A stretch of 64,000 nt of DNA from Dactylis glomerata. Taxonomy: Eukaryota; Streptophyta; Magnoliopsida; Poales; Poaceae. Below, in pieces: positions 20,962-31,498 of this stretch. The translations under genes were made by a program, and so were the position numbers. Location of the stretch: assembly GCA_007115705.1 (NCBI GenBank), contig QXEO01000822.1, forward strand, positions 684,253 through 748,252, written 5' to 3'. The number at the start of each line of letters is the position of its first letter. The stretch's first letter is position 1. A model generated the notes under the pieces. It worked only from the letters and a program-made list of their open reading frames with translations, had not been told where the DNA came from and made no database searches.

Positions 20962-21718
20962 TGTCGCGGGGATGACTATCTGGGTATGCCAAGGGCAGAG
21001 CCATCTGCCGGCTGACGTCCCAGGAATTGCCACGATCTTGGGCCAAAGAGGCCAGCTTCAATCGAAGGGCTGGCTACGCCAGCAGCCGGCTGGCGACTTC
21101 ACCGTGGGAAGCCTGAGCCGGCGAAGACGACGAAACTCCTCCAACGGACGCTTTACCAAAAGCAGCATGGCCCCGACAAGATCGACAGAAGCAGGAGACA
21201 AGCGTGACACCAGCAACGCTCGGCCTCCACCAACCAGTGGGCAAGACCCTCCTCCACGAAAGGATCCGAGGTAAAGCAGAGGGCATATGCCTCGAAGATG
21301 CCGATCCAAGAGGAAAAGGCACTTTATAAAGTTGCCAGCGTCTAGACAGAGGGCCAGTGGACGGCGGGCCCACGTCAAGACCATGGCCACGGAGGAGCCG
21401 GTAGCCGGGCAGCCGAACACCTAACCTGTAATCGGGCCCCCGCCTATATAAGGGCGCCTGGACCCTTAGACTAGGGAGATCGAACTCTTCTGCTTCTACC
21501 TCTAGACAATACACCTCTAGGAGCCTTGTAGCCACCATGTGCTGAGAATAAGAAACAACGCAGGAAGTAGGGGTGTTACCTCCGGAGTGGAGGGCCCTGA
21601 ACCTGGGTAAATCGCTGGTGTCGTAGTAACACAATCTCAAGCCGGACCTGTTGTCGCACATCGTCGAGCCCCTCCGTTAAGCCATCCCCATGGCTACTGT
21701 CACAAAAATACCACGACA
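20962..21718 (+). repeat. 5' LTR of element B
   Basis: Starts TGTCGCGGGGATGACTATC and ends CCACGACA just before the primer site (757 bp). The start is fixed by the matching 3' LTR start at 52426. A TATA box (TATATAAG, 21445-21452) sits in CCCGCCTATATAAGGGCG. Confidence 0.87.
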
Positions 21719-21720
21719 GT

Positions 21721-21738
21721 TGGCGCCCATCGTGGGGC
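21721..21738 (+). promoter_or_regulatory. Primer binding site of element B
   Basis: TGGCGCCCATCGTGGGGC, two bases after the LTR. Same TGGCGCC class as element A. Confidence 0.87.
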
Positions 21739-23134
21739 AACACACGGCGACAACCGGAGTGAAGTTCCGGCCAGGATCCCTATCGACTCTCGGCAAGAAG
21801 GTCGCCTCCGGACTCGTCTGGAGGTTTGGCACCTTCGACTGCGTCAGCGACAACCTCTCCTGCTTCAAGGACGGCTTCGGCAACAGCGGCTCCTTCCTCG
21901 ATGTCGGCGGCCACCGCTTCTACATTGCCAAGCCCTTCCCGGAAGACGTAACCGACGTGCTCGATCCTCTCTATGACGCAGGCTTGAGCTGCAGTGAAAG
22001 CAGCGACCTTGGCGCCATGGTCGAAGTGATGGCCCTAGGAGACGAAGAGGGCGGCGACTCACCGTGCCCTGCGCGCCCGATGCTCAAACGCCTTCTCCCA
22101 CAGGAGTAGAACGCTCCGCTCCCAGAGCAGGACACCTCGGACATCACCATCATGGACCTGCGCGCACCACTCGACCACATCATCGACCCTGTCTAGGCCG
22201 CAGAGGCCCTGGAACGGACGCGCCTTGTTCTCCTTGGCAAGGTGGCTGAGAACAAAGACGCCCGGCGCCGCATGAGCACCGCGCTCCGCAAGCTCTACGA
22301 CGTGCATGGAGACGCGCCAGCCGAGCTAGCTCATGGCCAGCGGCGCGGCCATGGACCCTCTGCTGTGGGCCCAAGCCGGGTCCAGATCGAGTGGTCTCCA
22401 TCGTGAAGCCTAGGCCGAGGTGGGCGCGGCCAGGGCGGTCGTGCTCCAAGCTGCAACGTCCGAGGCCGCCGCACCCCGCAGGCAGGCGGAGATGGCCGGC
22501 CACGTTAGGTCCCGGCACCAGCGGCTGAGCTGAGGTCTCAGGCTCGCCAGCTAGCTCTGCACGTCCATCTGTGGCTTGACCACATGAAGGCGCTCCCCAA
22601 GGGATCTGCCAGCTCAAAGTGAGCGGCGGCTGACCAAGGAGGCCCGGGGGCTGCCGGCAGCGGTCATGGGCGCATGGAGGGCAAATACACCCTCGATGCA
22701 ATGCTCGACCAGCCATCCAAAATCCACAGCACCCCCGACAGGGAAGCGACCCACTCCACGCGTCAGTGTCGCTTCATCAAGGAGCTAGAGCAACGCGCTC
22801 AGTAACTCCCTGGAGCCCCGCGAGCGCAGCCGGCTGGAGGGCAGGAGGACCACCGGCACGAGCCGGCTGCCGAGAAGCTAGACCAAGGCGACGACGACTT
22901 CCCGGCAGACGTCGAGCAGTACCATGTCTTCACCACTCCGGGGAAAGACAAAAGGAACGACCTTTGGTACGAGGCGGAGGTGAACGCCGTCATGCCAGCG
23001 GATCCCCAGTACATGCACTGGTCTGAGGCAGCTATCACCTGGGGGTGCGAGGACCCACCGCCATTGATGCCCAGTCTTAGAGAATACGCTCTGGTCCTGG
23101 ATCCCATCGTGCACCCCGACACGCACACCTGCCG
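21739..23134 (+). pseudogene. Element B gag remnant lacking the capsid core
   Basis: The first frame runs from the primer site through KKVASGLVWRFGTFDCV-like sequence to TAG at 22107-22109. It stays in frame past TAG at 22194-22196 and ends at TGA 22404-22406. After frameshifts, the segment EVNAVMPADPQYMHWSEAA (22978-23040) is the usual lead-in to the Tat protease. Between them I find none of the capsid landmarks seen in A (the WLNTLP-type segment, YDG-like start) and no zinc knuckle. The capsid and nucleocapsid part therefore seems deleted, or too decayed to see. Confidence 0.7.
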
Positions 23135-23719
23135 TTCTCCCGCATACTCATCGACGGCGGCAGCAGCATTAACCTTCTGTACCAGAGCTCAATGGAGAAG
23201 CTGGGCATCCCGCTTGCCCAGTTGGAGCCGAGCTGGCTCACCTTCCATGGCATCGTGCCAGGGCATTCGTGCACCCCTACGGGTAGGGTGCGGCTGGAGG
23301 TTCTCTTTGAGAAGAAAGGTAACAGCTGCCGCGAGCCAATCTGGTTCGAGGTGGTGGACATCAGCAGTCCTTATCATGCGCTGCTTGGTCGTCCGGCCCT
23401 AGCCAAGTTCATGGCGGTGCCGCACTACGCGTATCTCAAGATGAAGCTCCCAGGTCCCAGAGGCGTGATCACTGTCTCGGGATGCTTCAAGAAGTCACTA
23501 GCATGTGCCAAGGCTAGCTCGCAGCTGGCAGAGGCGTTGGTCATCGCTGAGGAGAAGCGGCAACTCCTCCATCGCGTGGAGCTAACCCAGCAAGATGTGC
23601 TGGTTCGCCAGTCGCCTGTGGAGCTGTTCCAGCCAGCCAATGACACTAAGAAGATCCTCTTGGATGAGAGCGACCCATCCAAGTTCATCATCATCGGCAC
23701 CGGCCTCTCTGCCAAATAG
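23135..23719 (+). pseudogene. Element B aspartic protease
   Basis: Active site RILIDGGSSINLLYQSS in the retropepsin context, then FHGIVPGHS and YHALLGRPALAKFMAVPHYAYL as in A. The frame begins after a frameshift near 23130 and ends at TAG 23717-23719, after which RT continues in the same order with ESELTSFLRENRDIFAW. Confidence 0.87.
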
Positions 23720-24814
23720 GAAAGCGAGCTCACCAGCTTCCTCCGTGAGAATCGGGACATCTTCGCATGGTCTCCAAAAGACATGCCAGGTGTGCCGAGG
23801 GAGCTGGCTGAGCACTCACTTCATGTCCGGCCAGATGCCAAGCCGGTCAAGCAACCGCTGCAGCGCTTCATAGAAGAGAAGAGGAAAGCCATCGGTGAGG
23901 AAACCGCACGGCTCCTTGCAGCCGGCTTCATCATGGAAGTATTCCACCCTGACTGGTTGGCGAACCCAGTCTTGGTCCTGAAGAAGAATAATACTTGGCG
24001 CATGTGTATTGACTACACCAACCTCAACAAGGCTTGCCCCAAAGACCCCTTCACGCTACCGCGCATCGACCAGGTGATCGACTCCACAGCCGGCTGCGAC
24101 CTGCTGTCCTTCCTGGATGCCTACTCGGGCTACCAGCAGATCCCGCTCTACCAGCCGGATCAGATCAAGACATCCTTCATCACCCCGTACGGAGCCTACT
24201 GCTATGTCACCATGCCTTTTGGCCTGAAGAACGCTGGAGCAACTTACCAGCGAACCATGCAGCGATGTCCGCAAGGGCAGATTGGGCGAAACATGCACGC
24301 CTACGTGGACGATGTGGTGGTGAAGACCAAGCAGAGCGGCATGCTCCTCAACGATCTCAAGGAGACCTTCGCCAACCTGCGGCGCTATCGCATGAAGCTC
24401 AATACTGAGAAGTGCACCTTCGGTATGCCGGCTGGGCAGCTCCTAGGTTATATCGTTTCCCAGCGAGGCATCGAGGCTAACCCCTCGAAGATAAAAGCCA
24501 TCGAGGCCCTAGAGCCGCCCACCGCGCTCAGAGACGTGCAGAAGTTTGCCGGCTATTTGGCCTCGCTCAGTCGATTTGTCAGCCGGCTTGGAGAGAAAGC
24601 CATGCCGCTGTACCAGCTGATGAAGAAGACGGACCATTTCGTTTGGTCCCAGCGCGCTGATGAAGAATTCAACGACCTCAAGCGAGCTTTGTCCACCACG
24701 CCAATCTTGGCAGCGCCGGCTTCGCGAGAGCCAATGCTGCTTTACATCACAGCCACTCCGCGAGTCGTCAGCGTCGTGATCGTGGTGGAACATACCGAGG
24801 AAGGCAAGGAGTAG
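23720..24814 (+). pseudogene. Element B reverse transcriptase and start of RNase H
   Basis: RT motifs: FIMEVFHPDWLANPVLV, CIDYTNLNKACPKDPFTLPR, SFLDAYSGYQQI, MPFGLKNAGATYQR and the intact catalytic box HAYVDDVVVKT. The connection and Ty3-type RNase H start follow (HFVWSQRADEEFNDLK). A TAG at 24812-24814 interrupts the RNase H. Unlike A, the RT active site is unchanged. Confidence 0.92.
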
Positions 24815-25798
24815 CCGGTCCAGTGCCCGGTGTACTACCTGAGTGAAGTGCTCACTCTCTCCAAGCAGAACTACCCGCACTACCAGAAGGTCGCGTACGG
24901 CGTGTACATGGCGGCCAGGAAACTGAAGCACTACTTCGAGGAGCATCCTATCACAATGGTGAGCACCACCCCGCTCTCGGAGATCATCCGATGCAAAGAT
25001 GCAACGGGCAGAGTGGCCAAATGGGCTATCGAGCTAGCCGCTCAAACCATTCAGTACAAACCCAGGACGACGATCAAGTCCCAGATCATAGCAGATTTCT
25101 TTCCTGACTGGGGAGAAAACCAGTACCTGCCGCCGGCTCCGGACTCCACGTACTGGCGCATGAACTTCGATGGCTCCAAGATGCTCGGGGGCTTGGGAGC
25201 CGGCGTCGTCTTCACCTCTCCCAAGGGAGACAAATTGCTGTATGTACTGCAGATCCACTTCCGCGCATCGAACAACGTCGCCGAATACGAGGCCCTAGTG
25301 CACGGGCTCAAGCTGGCCAAGGAGATTGGCATCCAGAGGGTCCTCTACTTCGGAAACTCTGACCTTGTGGTGCACCAGGTCTCGGGGGAATGGGACGCCA
25401 AGGACGCCAACATGGCCTCCTATCGCTTCTACATCCAGCAGCTCTGCGGATTCTTCGAGGGCTGCGAGTTCCATCACGTCCCTAGAGCAAACAACGGCGA
25501 GGCGGATCGGCTGTCCAAGATCGGCTCCACCAAGCAGGAGATTCCACCTGGAGTGTCACTGGAGGTAATCCGCAAGCCATCTATCAAGCCGTCGCCGGAA
25601 TCCGGTTCCATCTTCGTACCGGAAGACCTCGTTCTGGTTCAGGCGCCATCGCCAGACTCGGGGGCTGCCGCCTCGGAGCTAAAGGAGGCAGACGGCCAGC
25701 CCAGCGCGGCCGGCTTGACGAAGGACTTGGGGGCTGCCGGCCCCCGTAGCCGGCCAGCCAGACGAAGCCGGCACATCGATGGACCCAGGGGTTGCTGA
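24815..25798 (+). pseudogene. Element B RNase H and archaeal-type second RNase H
   Basis: Ty3-type RNase H continues (YYLSEVLTLSKQNYPHYQK). The second RNase H has RMNFDGSKML, NNVAEYEALVHG and NNGEADRLSK, but the third acidic position reads YFGNSDLVV where A has FGDSNLVV (GAC to AAC), so this domain should be inactive. It ends at TGA 25798 in a proline/serine-rich linker; integrase continues in another frame, so there is a frameshift near 25760-25780. Confidence 0.88.
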
Positions 25799-27107
25799 CC
25801 CTCTGGTCGCCAGCGTCTTCCACATCCGGGAGATACCATCCTGGGCGGAGCCATTCTCCAACTACCTCATCACTGGGGACTTGCTGGAAGACAAAGCAGA
25901 AGCCCGGCGACTCCAGCGCCGCGCGCAAGAATACACCATCATTAACAGCGAGCTGTACAAGCGCAGCGTGTCAGGGATCTTCCAGAAGTGCGTCGAGCCA
26001 AAAGAAGTACAAGAGCTGCTGAAAGAGATACATCAAGGGGAATGCGGACACCACGCGTCCTCTAGAGCCTTGGTGGCCAAAGCTTTCCGCCATGGTTTCT
26101 ACTGGCCGACGGCCTTGCGAGACGCAGAGTTGTTGGTGAAGCAGTGCAACGGGTGCCAGCGCTTCTCCAAGCACCGGCACACCCCAACGGCGGCCCTCAA
26201 GACCATTCCGCTCACTTGGCCGTTTGCTGTCTGGGGCCTTGACATGGCAGGACCGTTCAAGACAGCGCCTAGGGGCTTGACGCATCTACTAGTAGGAGTG
26301 GACAAGTTCACCAAGTGAATCGAGGCCAAGCCAATCAAAAAACTTGATGGCTCTTCCACCATAAAGTTCTTCAACGAGATCATCACGAGTTATGTAGTCC
26401 CGCACAACATCATCACTGACAACGGGACAAACTTTGCAAAGGGAGTCTTCGCAGAGTACTGCGGCCAGAAGGGCATCAAGCTGGACCTGGCGTCAGTGGC
26501 GCATCCTCAGTCCAACGGGCAAGTGGAGAAGGCAAATGGTCTGATCCTAGCCGGCATCAAGCCAAGACTGGTTGAGCCTCTTGAGCGCTCAGCCGGCTGC
26601 TGGGTCGAAGAGCTGCCCTCAGTGCTCTGGAGCCTGCGCACCACTCCTAACCGCTCTGTCGGCTTCACTCCTTTCTTCCTGGTCTATGGAGTAGAGGCTA
26701 TGCTGCTCACCAACATCGAATTTGATGCACCCAGAGTGGTCCAGTACACGGAGGAGCAAGCAAAAGAAGCTCGCGAAGACGGCGTCGACCTCCTCGATAA
26801 GGCACGAGAGCAGGCCTTGGCCAGATCATCGCTCTACCAGCAGCAGCTGCGACGATACCACAGCCGGAAGATCCGTCCTCTCGCTTTCCGTGAAGGAGAT
26901 CTCGTACTCCGGCTGGTCCAAAACACCAAAGGCATGCACAAGCTGTCCTCTCCTTGGGAGAGACCGTTCATTGTCAGCCAGGTGCTAGGCAATGGGGCAT
27001 ACCACCTCATCGACGCGCAAGAGCCCAGAAAGAATAAGGCAGATAACTCTGACAAGGAGACAGAACGTCCCTGGAATGTCAGTCTCATAAGACCTTTCTT
27101 CTATTAA
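25779..27107 (+). pseudogene. Element B integrase
   Basis: Zinc-binding region GHHASSRA and CNGCQRF, then the core with all three acids: WGLDMAG, ITDNGTNF and NGQVEKANG. The tail has VLWSLRTTPNRS, GDLVLRLVQN and SPWERPF, ending WNVSLIRPFFY at 27107. One nonsense codon at 26316-26318 (TGA) replaces the tryptophan of FTKWIEAKP, which A still has in its KLTKWIEATP. Confidence 0.92.
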
Positions 27108-27533
27108 GGCAAAAGCTTGTACTCCAAAAATTTGTCAATAAATAAAGGATGATAGAACGGCTAGTTACAGCCGGATCCGTTAAAAACACTTCATGAATTT
27201 TTTGCTTCCTATGTTATTCACTTGACCGGCAGTCGGCTCCAAGCACCGAGCTACAGTCGGCTGCCCTAAAATGATCGAACCCACGTCAGCCGGATGAGTA
27301 CCGCATATGCAACAGGTCTCGAGCGCAACCTCCACCCTCCGGCTCCATGTAGCTAGCTGGAAGGGAGCCGACAGGCCGCATACGTATGAAAACCGCAGGG
27401 AAAAATTGTGAACTATAAACACAGCACCCAACTAGGCATTGAGAGTAATGATCGTTGATTGCACGCCAGCTAGCTCAAGCCGGGTGCCCAACAAACTGAA
27501 GTACTACTTCTCACCCCGCGGCATGCTCCCACC
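27108..27533 (+). other. Non-coding region after element B pol, left of element C
   Basis: No ORF is supported. The GC-rich CCGGC-type sequence typical of B continues. It ends at the CCACC target site (27529-27533) where C inserted; B resumes at 36045. Confidence 0.7.
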
Positions 27534-29184
27534 TGATACGTCTCCAACGTATCCATAATTTTTGATGCTCCATGCTTGTTTTTACACCATTTGCCTAATG
27601 TTTCGTTACACTTCGTGGCACTTTTATGTATTTTCCGGAACTAACCTATTAACAAGTCGCCACAGTGCCAGTTCCCTGTTTTCTGCTGTTTTTGTGTTTC
27701 AGAAAAGTTACACAGGAAATATTCTCGGAATTGGACGAAACCAAAGCCAGTCGTCCAGATATTTCACGGAGCTTCCAGAGAACCAAAGAGGAGACAGAGT
27801 AGGGCCACGAGGGCCCTCACACCAGGGCGGCGTGGCCCAGCCCCTGGCTGCGCCCCCTATGTGTGAGGCCGCCTCGGTCCACTTCTGACGATGCCCCTTC
27901 GCCTATAAAGACCCCCCGACGGCAAAAATCTAAGTACCCGATCAATTTTCCAGAAACACATCGCGATCCGCCGCCGTCGTCGACCCGAGATTGGGAGGGT
28001 CCAGAAGCTCTTCCCGGCACCCTGCCGGAGAGGGGAATCACCACCGGAGGTCTTCTTCATCGCCATGCTTGCCTTCGGAGCGATGAGTGAGTAGTCTACC
28101 TTGGACTATGGGTCCATAGCAGTAGCTAGATGGTTGTCCTCTCCACCATGTGCTTCATGTTTAGATCTCATGTGCTGCCCTACATGATTGAGATCACCGT
28201 TATGTAATTCTACATGTTTGGTTTGTTGGGATGCGATGAATATTGGTGTTATGATTGAGTTGCTTTACTGAAATATATCTTATGTTATCTCTATGTTGTT
28301 TATGATCTTGCATGCTCTCCGTTGTTAGTAGCTATCTTGGCCGAGTAGTTGCTAGTAACTGCAAGAGGGGGTATTTATGCTCGATAGTTGGGTTCATGCC
28401 TCTATTTAATCTGGGGGAGTGACAGAAACCTCTAAGGTTGTAGATGTGCTGTTGCCACTAGGGAGAAAACAACATTCATATGCTCGAGGGCATATGCTTT
28501 GTTTACATTACACACTTTGCTTAATGCAATTATCTGTTGTTCACAACTTAATACTCATGGGGTGTTCAGATGATATCCCCGTGAGTGGATTATTAGTCAT
28601 AGATGCAGTTGGATGGCGGTCTATGTATTTTGTGGTAATGCCCAGAGTAAATCGCATAGTGATCTTCTTGACATATCATGTTATCTTTATTCTATCAATT
28701 GCCCAACTGTAATTTGTTTACCCAGCATGTGTTATTTATCTTATGGAGAGACACCACTAGTGAACTGTGGACCCTGGTCCTATTTCCATCATATTGCTAT
28801 CACCTGTTTACTTTACTCGCACTGTTTACTTTACTCGCATACTTCTACTGTTTTCCACTCGATACGCTCATACCCTTTGTTTCATGCAAACCGGTGAGAT
28901 TGACAACCTCATCGTAAGTTGGGAACAAAGTACTTGGTTGTGTTGTGTGCAGGTTCCACGTTGCTGCTCGCAAAGCAAAGCTTGGACGAGGCGCCATATA
29001 AATTGTCCGGAGCTGTCGCGAAGCTTGCAGGCATCACCTTCAGTCGTATTGGCTTTTTCTTCTTCGATCGATAAACCTTGGTTTCTAACTGAGGGAAAAA
29101 CTTGCTGTTGTGCTCATCACACCTTCCGCTTGGGGTTCCCAACTGCCTGGCAATAAATCATCATCAACTACACGCCAGCCATCA
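27534..29184 (+). repeat. 5' LTR of element C
   Basis: Starts TGATACGTCTCCAACGTATC and ends CGCCAGCCATCA. GATACG and CGTATC form a 6-bp inverted repeat at the tip. A TATA box (TATAAAG, 27904-27910) precedes the likely transcript start. Confidence 0.93.
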
Positions 29185-29193
29185 AGTCTTTTC

Positions 29194-29211
29194 TGGCGCC
29201 GTTGCCGAGGA
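29194..29211 (+). promoter_or_regulatory. Primer binding site of element C
   Basis: TGGCGCCGTTGCCGAGGA, nine bases after the LTR. The form in H is TGGCGCCGTTGCCGGGGA, the usual Athila-type primer site; C has one change. Confidence 0.87.
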
Positions 29212-29376
29212 GGAAAAAGAAGACCTCTGCAAGGGGAGTTTTTCGCACGCACAGCCTTTACTTTGTTATTTGTTTTGCTTTACTTTTTTTTACTTGCATC
29301 GTTTTTTATCAAAAACCCGAAAAAATTAGAATCCTTGATAGTTGTTTTTTACTTGTCTACTTTTAGTTTTGCTGAA

Positions 29377-30048
29377 ATGGCTAATCCTGAAAACACCAAG
29401 TTGTGTGACTTTACTAGCACGAACAATAGTGATTTTATCTGCACTCCTATTGCGCCACCTGCTCCTGCTGCAAACTTTTATGAGATTAAGCCTGCTTTAT
29501 TGAACCTTGTTATGAAAGAGCAATTCTCTGGAGCTAGTACTGAAGATGCTGCAGCTCATCTCAACAATTTTGTTGAGCTATGTGAGATGCAGAAATATAA
29601 GGATGTAGAAAGTGATATTATTAAGCTCAAGTTGTTTCCTTTTTCTTTGAGAGGAAAAGCTAAAGATTGGTTGCTATCTTTGACTAAGAATAGTATTGAT
29701 TCATGGACTAAGTGTATGGATGCTTTCATTGGTAGATATTATCCTCCTGCTAAAATTATATCTTTGTGTAGCAATATTATGAAGTTTAGTTAATTTGATA
29801 ATGAACATATTGCTCAAGCCTGGGAAAGAATGAAATCTATGATAAAGAATTGCCCCACACATGGACTGACTACTTGGATGATTGTCCAAAATTTTTATGC
29901 AGGACAGAATTTTTCTTCAAGGAATCTATTAGATTCAGCTGCTGGAGGCACGTTTATGTCCCTTACCTTGGGCGCCACAACAAAGCTACTTGACAACATG
30001 ATGGTAAATTATTCCGAAATGGCACACCGAGAGAGCTCCACAAGGTAA
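29377..30048 (+). pseudogene. Element C gag, capsid part
   Basis: The ATG at 29377 (MANPENTKL) is the first good start after the primer site. The capsid shows NFVELCEMQKYKDVESDIIK and FPFSLRGKAKDWLLSLTKN, the Athila-type pattern also seen in F (FPFSLKGEAKTWFNNL). A TAA at 29791-29793 interrupts the frame, which then continues with AWERMKSMIKNCPTHG to TAA at 30046-30048. A 1-base shift near there links to the next part. Confidence 0.85.
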
Positions 30049-31498
30049 GAAGGTAAATTCTGTTGAGGAAACCTCTTCCTTGAGTGATAAGATTGATACC
30101 ATTATGGCTATGCTTGCTAATGATAGGACTCATGTTGATCCTAATAATATTCCTTTAGCCTCTTTGGTTGCTCAAGAAGAGCATGTTGATGTGAACTTCA
30201 TTAGAAACAATAATTTCAACAACAATGCTTATAGGAACAATTTTTCTAGTAACAATTATAGGCCGTATCCTTCTACCAATGGTAATGGTTATGGTAATTC
30301 TTATGGTAATTCCTCCAACAACACTAGGGCCGCGCCCTCTGAACTTGAAGTCATGCTCAAAGACTTCATGGCAAAACAAACTGCTTTTAACAAGTCTGTT
30401 GAGGAAAAGTTAGGCAAAATTGATATTCTTGCTTCTAAAGTTGATAGCCTTGCTCATGATGTTGAACTTCTGAAATTAAAAGTGTTGCCTAATGATGTGA
30501 AAGAGAACAATGTTTTTGCTACTGCTAATGCTATTCAAGTTGGAATTGATGAAAATGTTAGATTGTTAGCAGAATTGCATGCTAGATGGGAAACAGAGGA
30601 TGAGATTGCTAGGAATATGAAAGTTTGTACTATTACTACCTCTAATTATGTTGTTCCTAATGCTAGCAATCCTCTTACTTTGATTAGTGTAGAGAAAACT
30701 CCCACTCCTTATGTTAAAAAGCCTAAAACTGCCAAAACTTTTTCTCAAAAGAATGCTGAAATTTTTTGGAGTGTAGGAGATGATAACTCTATTTCCTTTA
30801 ATGATTTTGATGTTGATGGCTGCAATATATCTGAAGTAATTTTATTCTTGCAAAAGCTTGCTTTGACTCCCAATGCTAATTCCTTAAATATTGCTTTTAC
30901 TAAGCATATTACTAATGCTCTCATGAAAATTAGGGATGAAAAGTTGCAAAAAAAACCTTCTATTCCCAAGAAGTTAGAAGATGGTTGGGAACCCATCATT
31001 GATATGCATGTTAATGGTTTTGATTTCCATGCTTTATGTGATCTAGGTGCTAGTATTTCTATTATGCCTAGAAAAATTTATGACATGCTTGACTTACCAC
31101 CGCTTGAAAAATGTTATTATGATGTTCCTATTGCTGATATTGCTAAGAAGAAACCTTTGGGAAGGATTAATGATGTTCTTATTATGGTTAACAATAACCT
31201 TGTTCCCATTGATTTTCTCGTTATGCATGTTGAATGCCATGCTTCATGTCCTATTATTTTGGGAAGACCCTTTCTTCGAACTGTAGGTGCCATCATTGAT
31301 ATGAGAGAAGGCACCATCAAATATCAATTCCCACTCAAGAAAGGTATGGAACACTTCCCTAGGAAAAGAAAGAAATTACTTTTGACTCTATTCTTAGAGC
31401 AAATTATGAGCTTGATGCTTCATCTCTTGATGTTACTTGATTCGCAATTTTCTGCGCCTAGCTCAAAGGCATTAAAGAAAAGCACTCTTGCGAGATAA
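30049..31498 (+). CDS. Element C gag C-terminus and aspartic protease
   Basis: An open frame (ATG-initiated part 30080-31498, 472 codons). The first part is Asn-rich (NNNFNNNAYRNNF), then comes a predicted helix (EEKLGKIDILASKVDSLAHD). The protease follows, with active site DFHALCDLGASISIMPRKIY and CPIILGRPFLRTVGAIIDM, matching Athila-type proteases and that of F (DLCDLGAGVSVMP). It stops at 31498 with no RT after it. Alone it would give a gag-protease product, but it is shifted against the capsid part. Confidence 0.85.
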
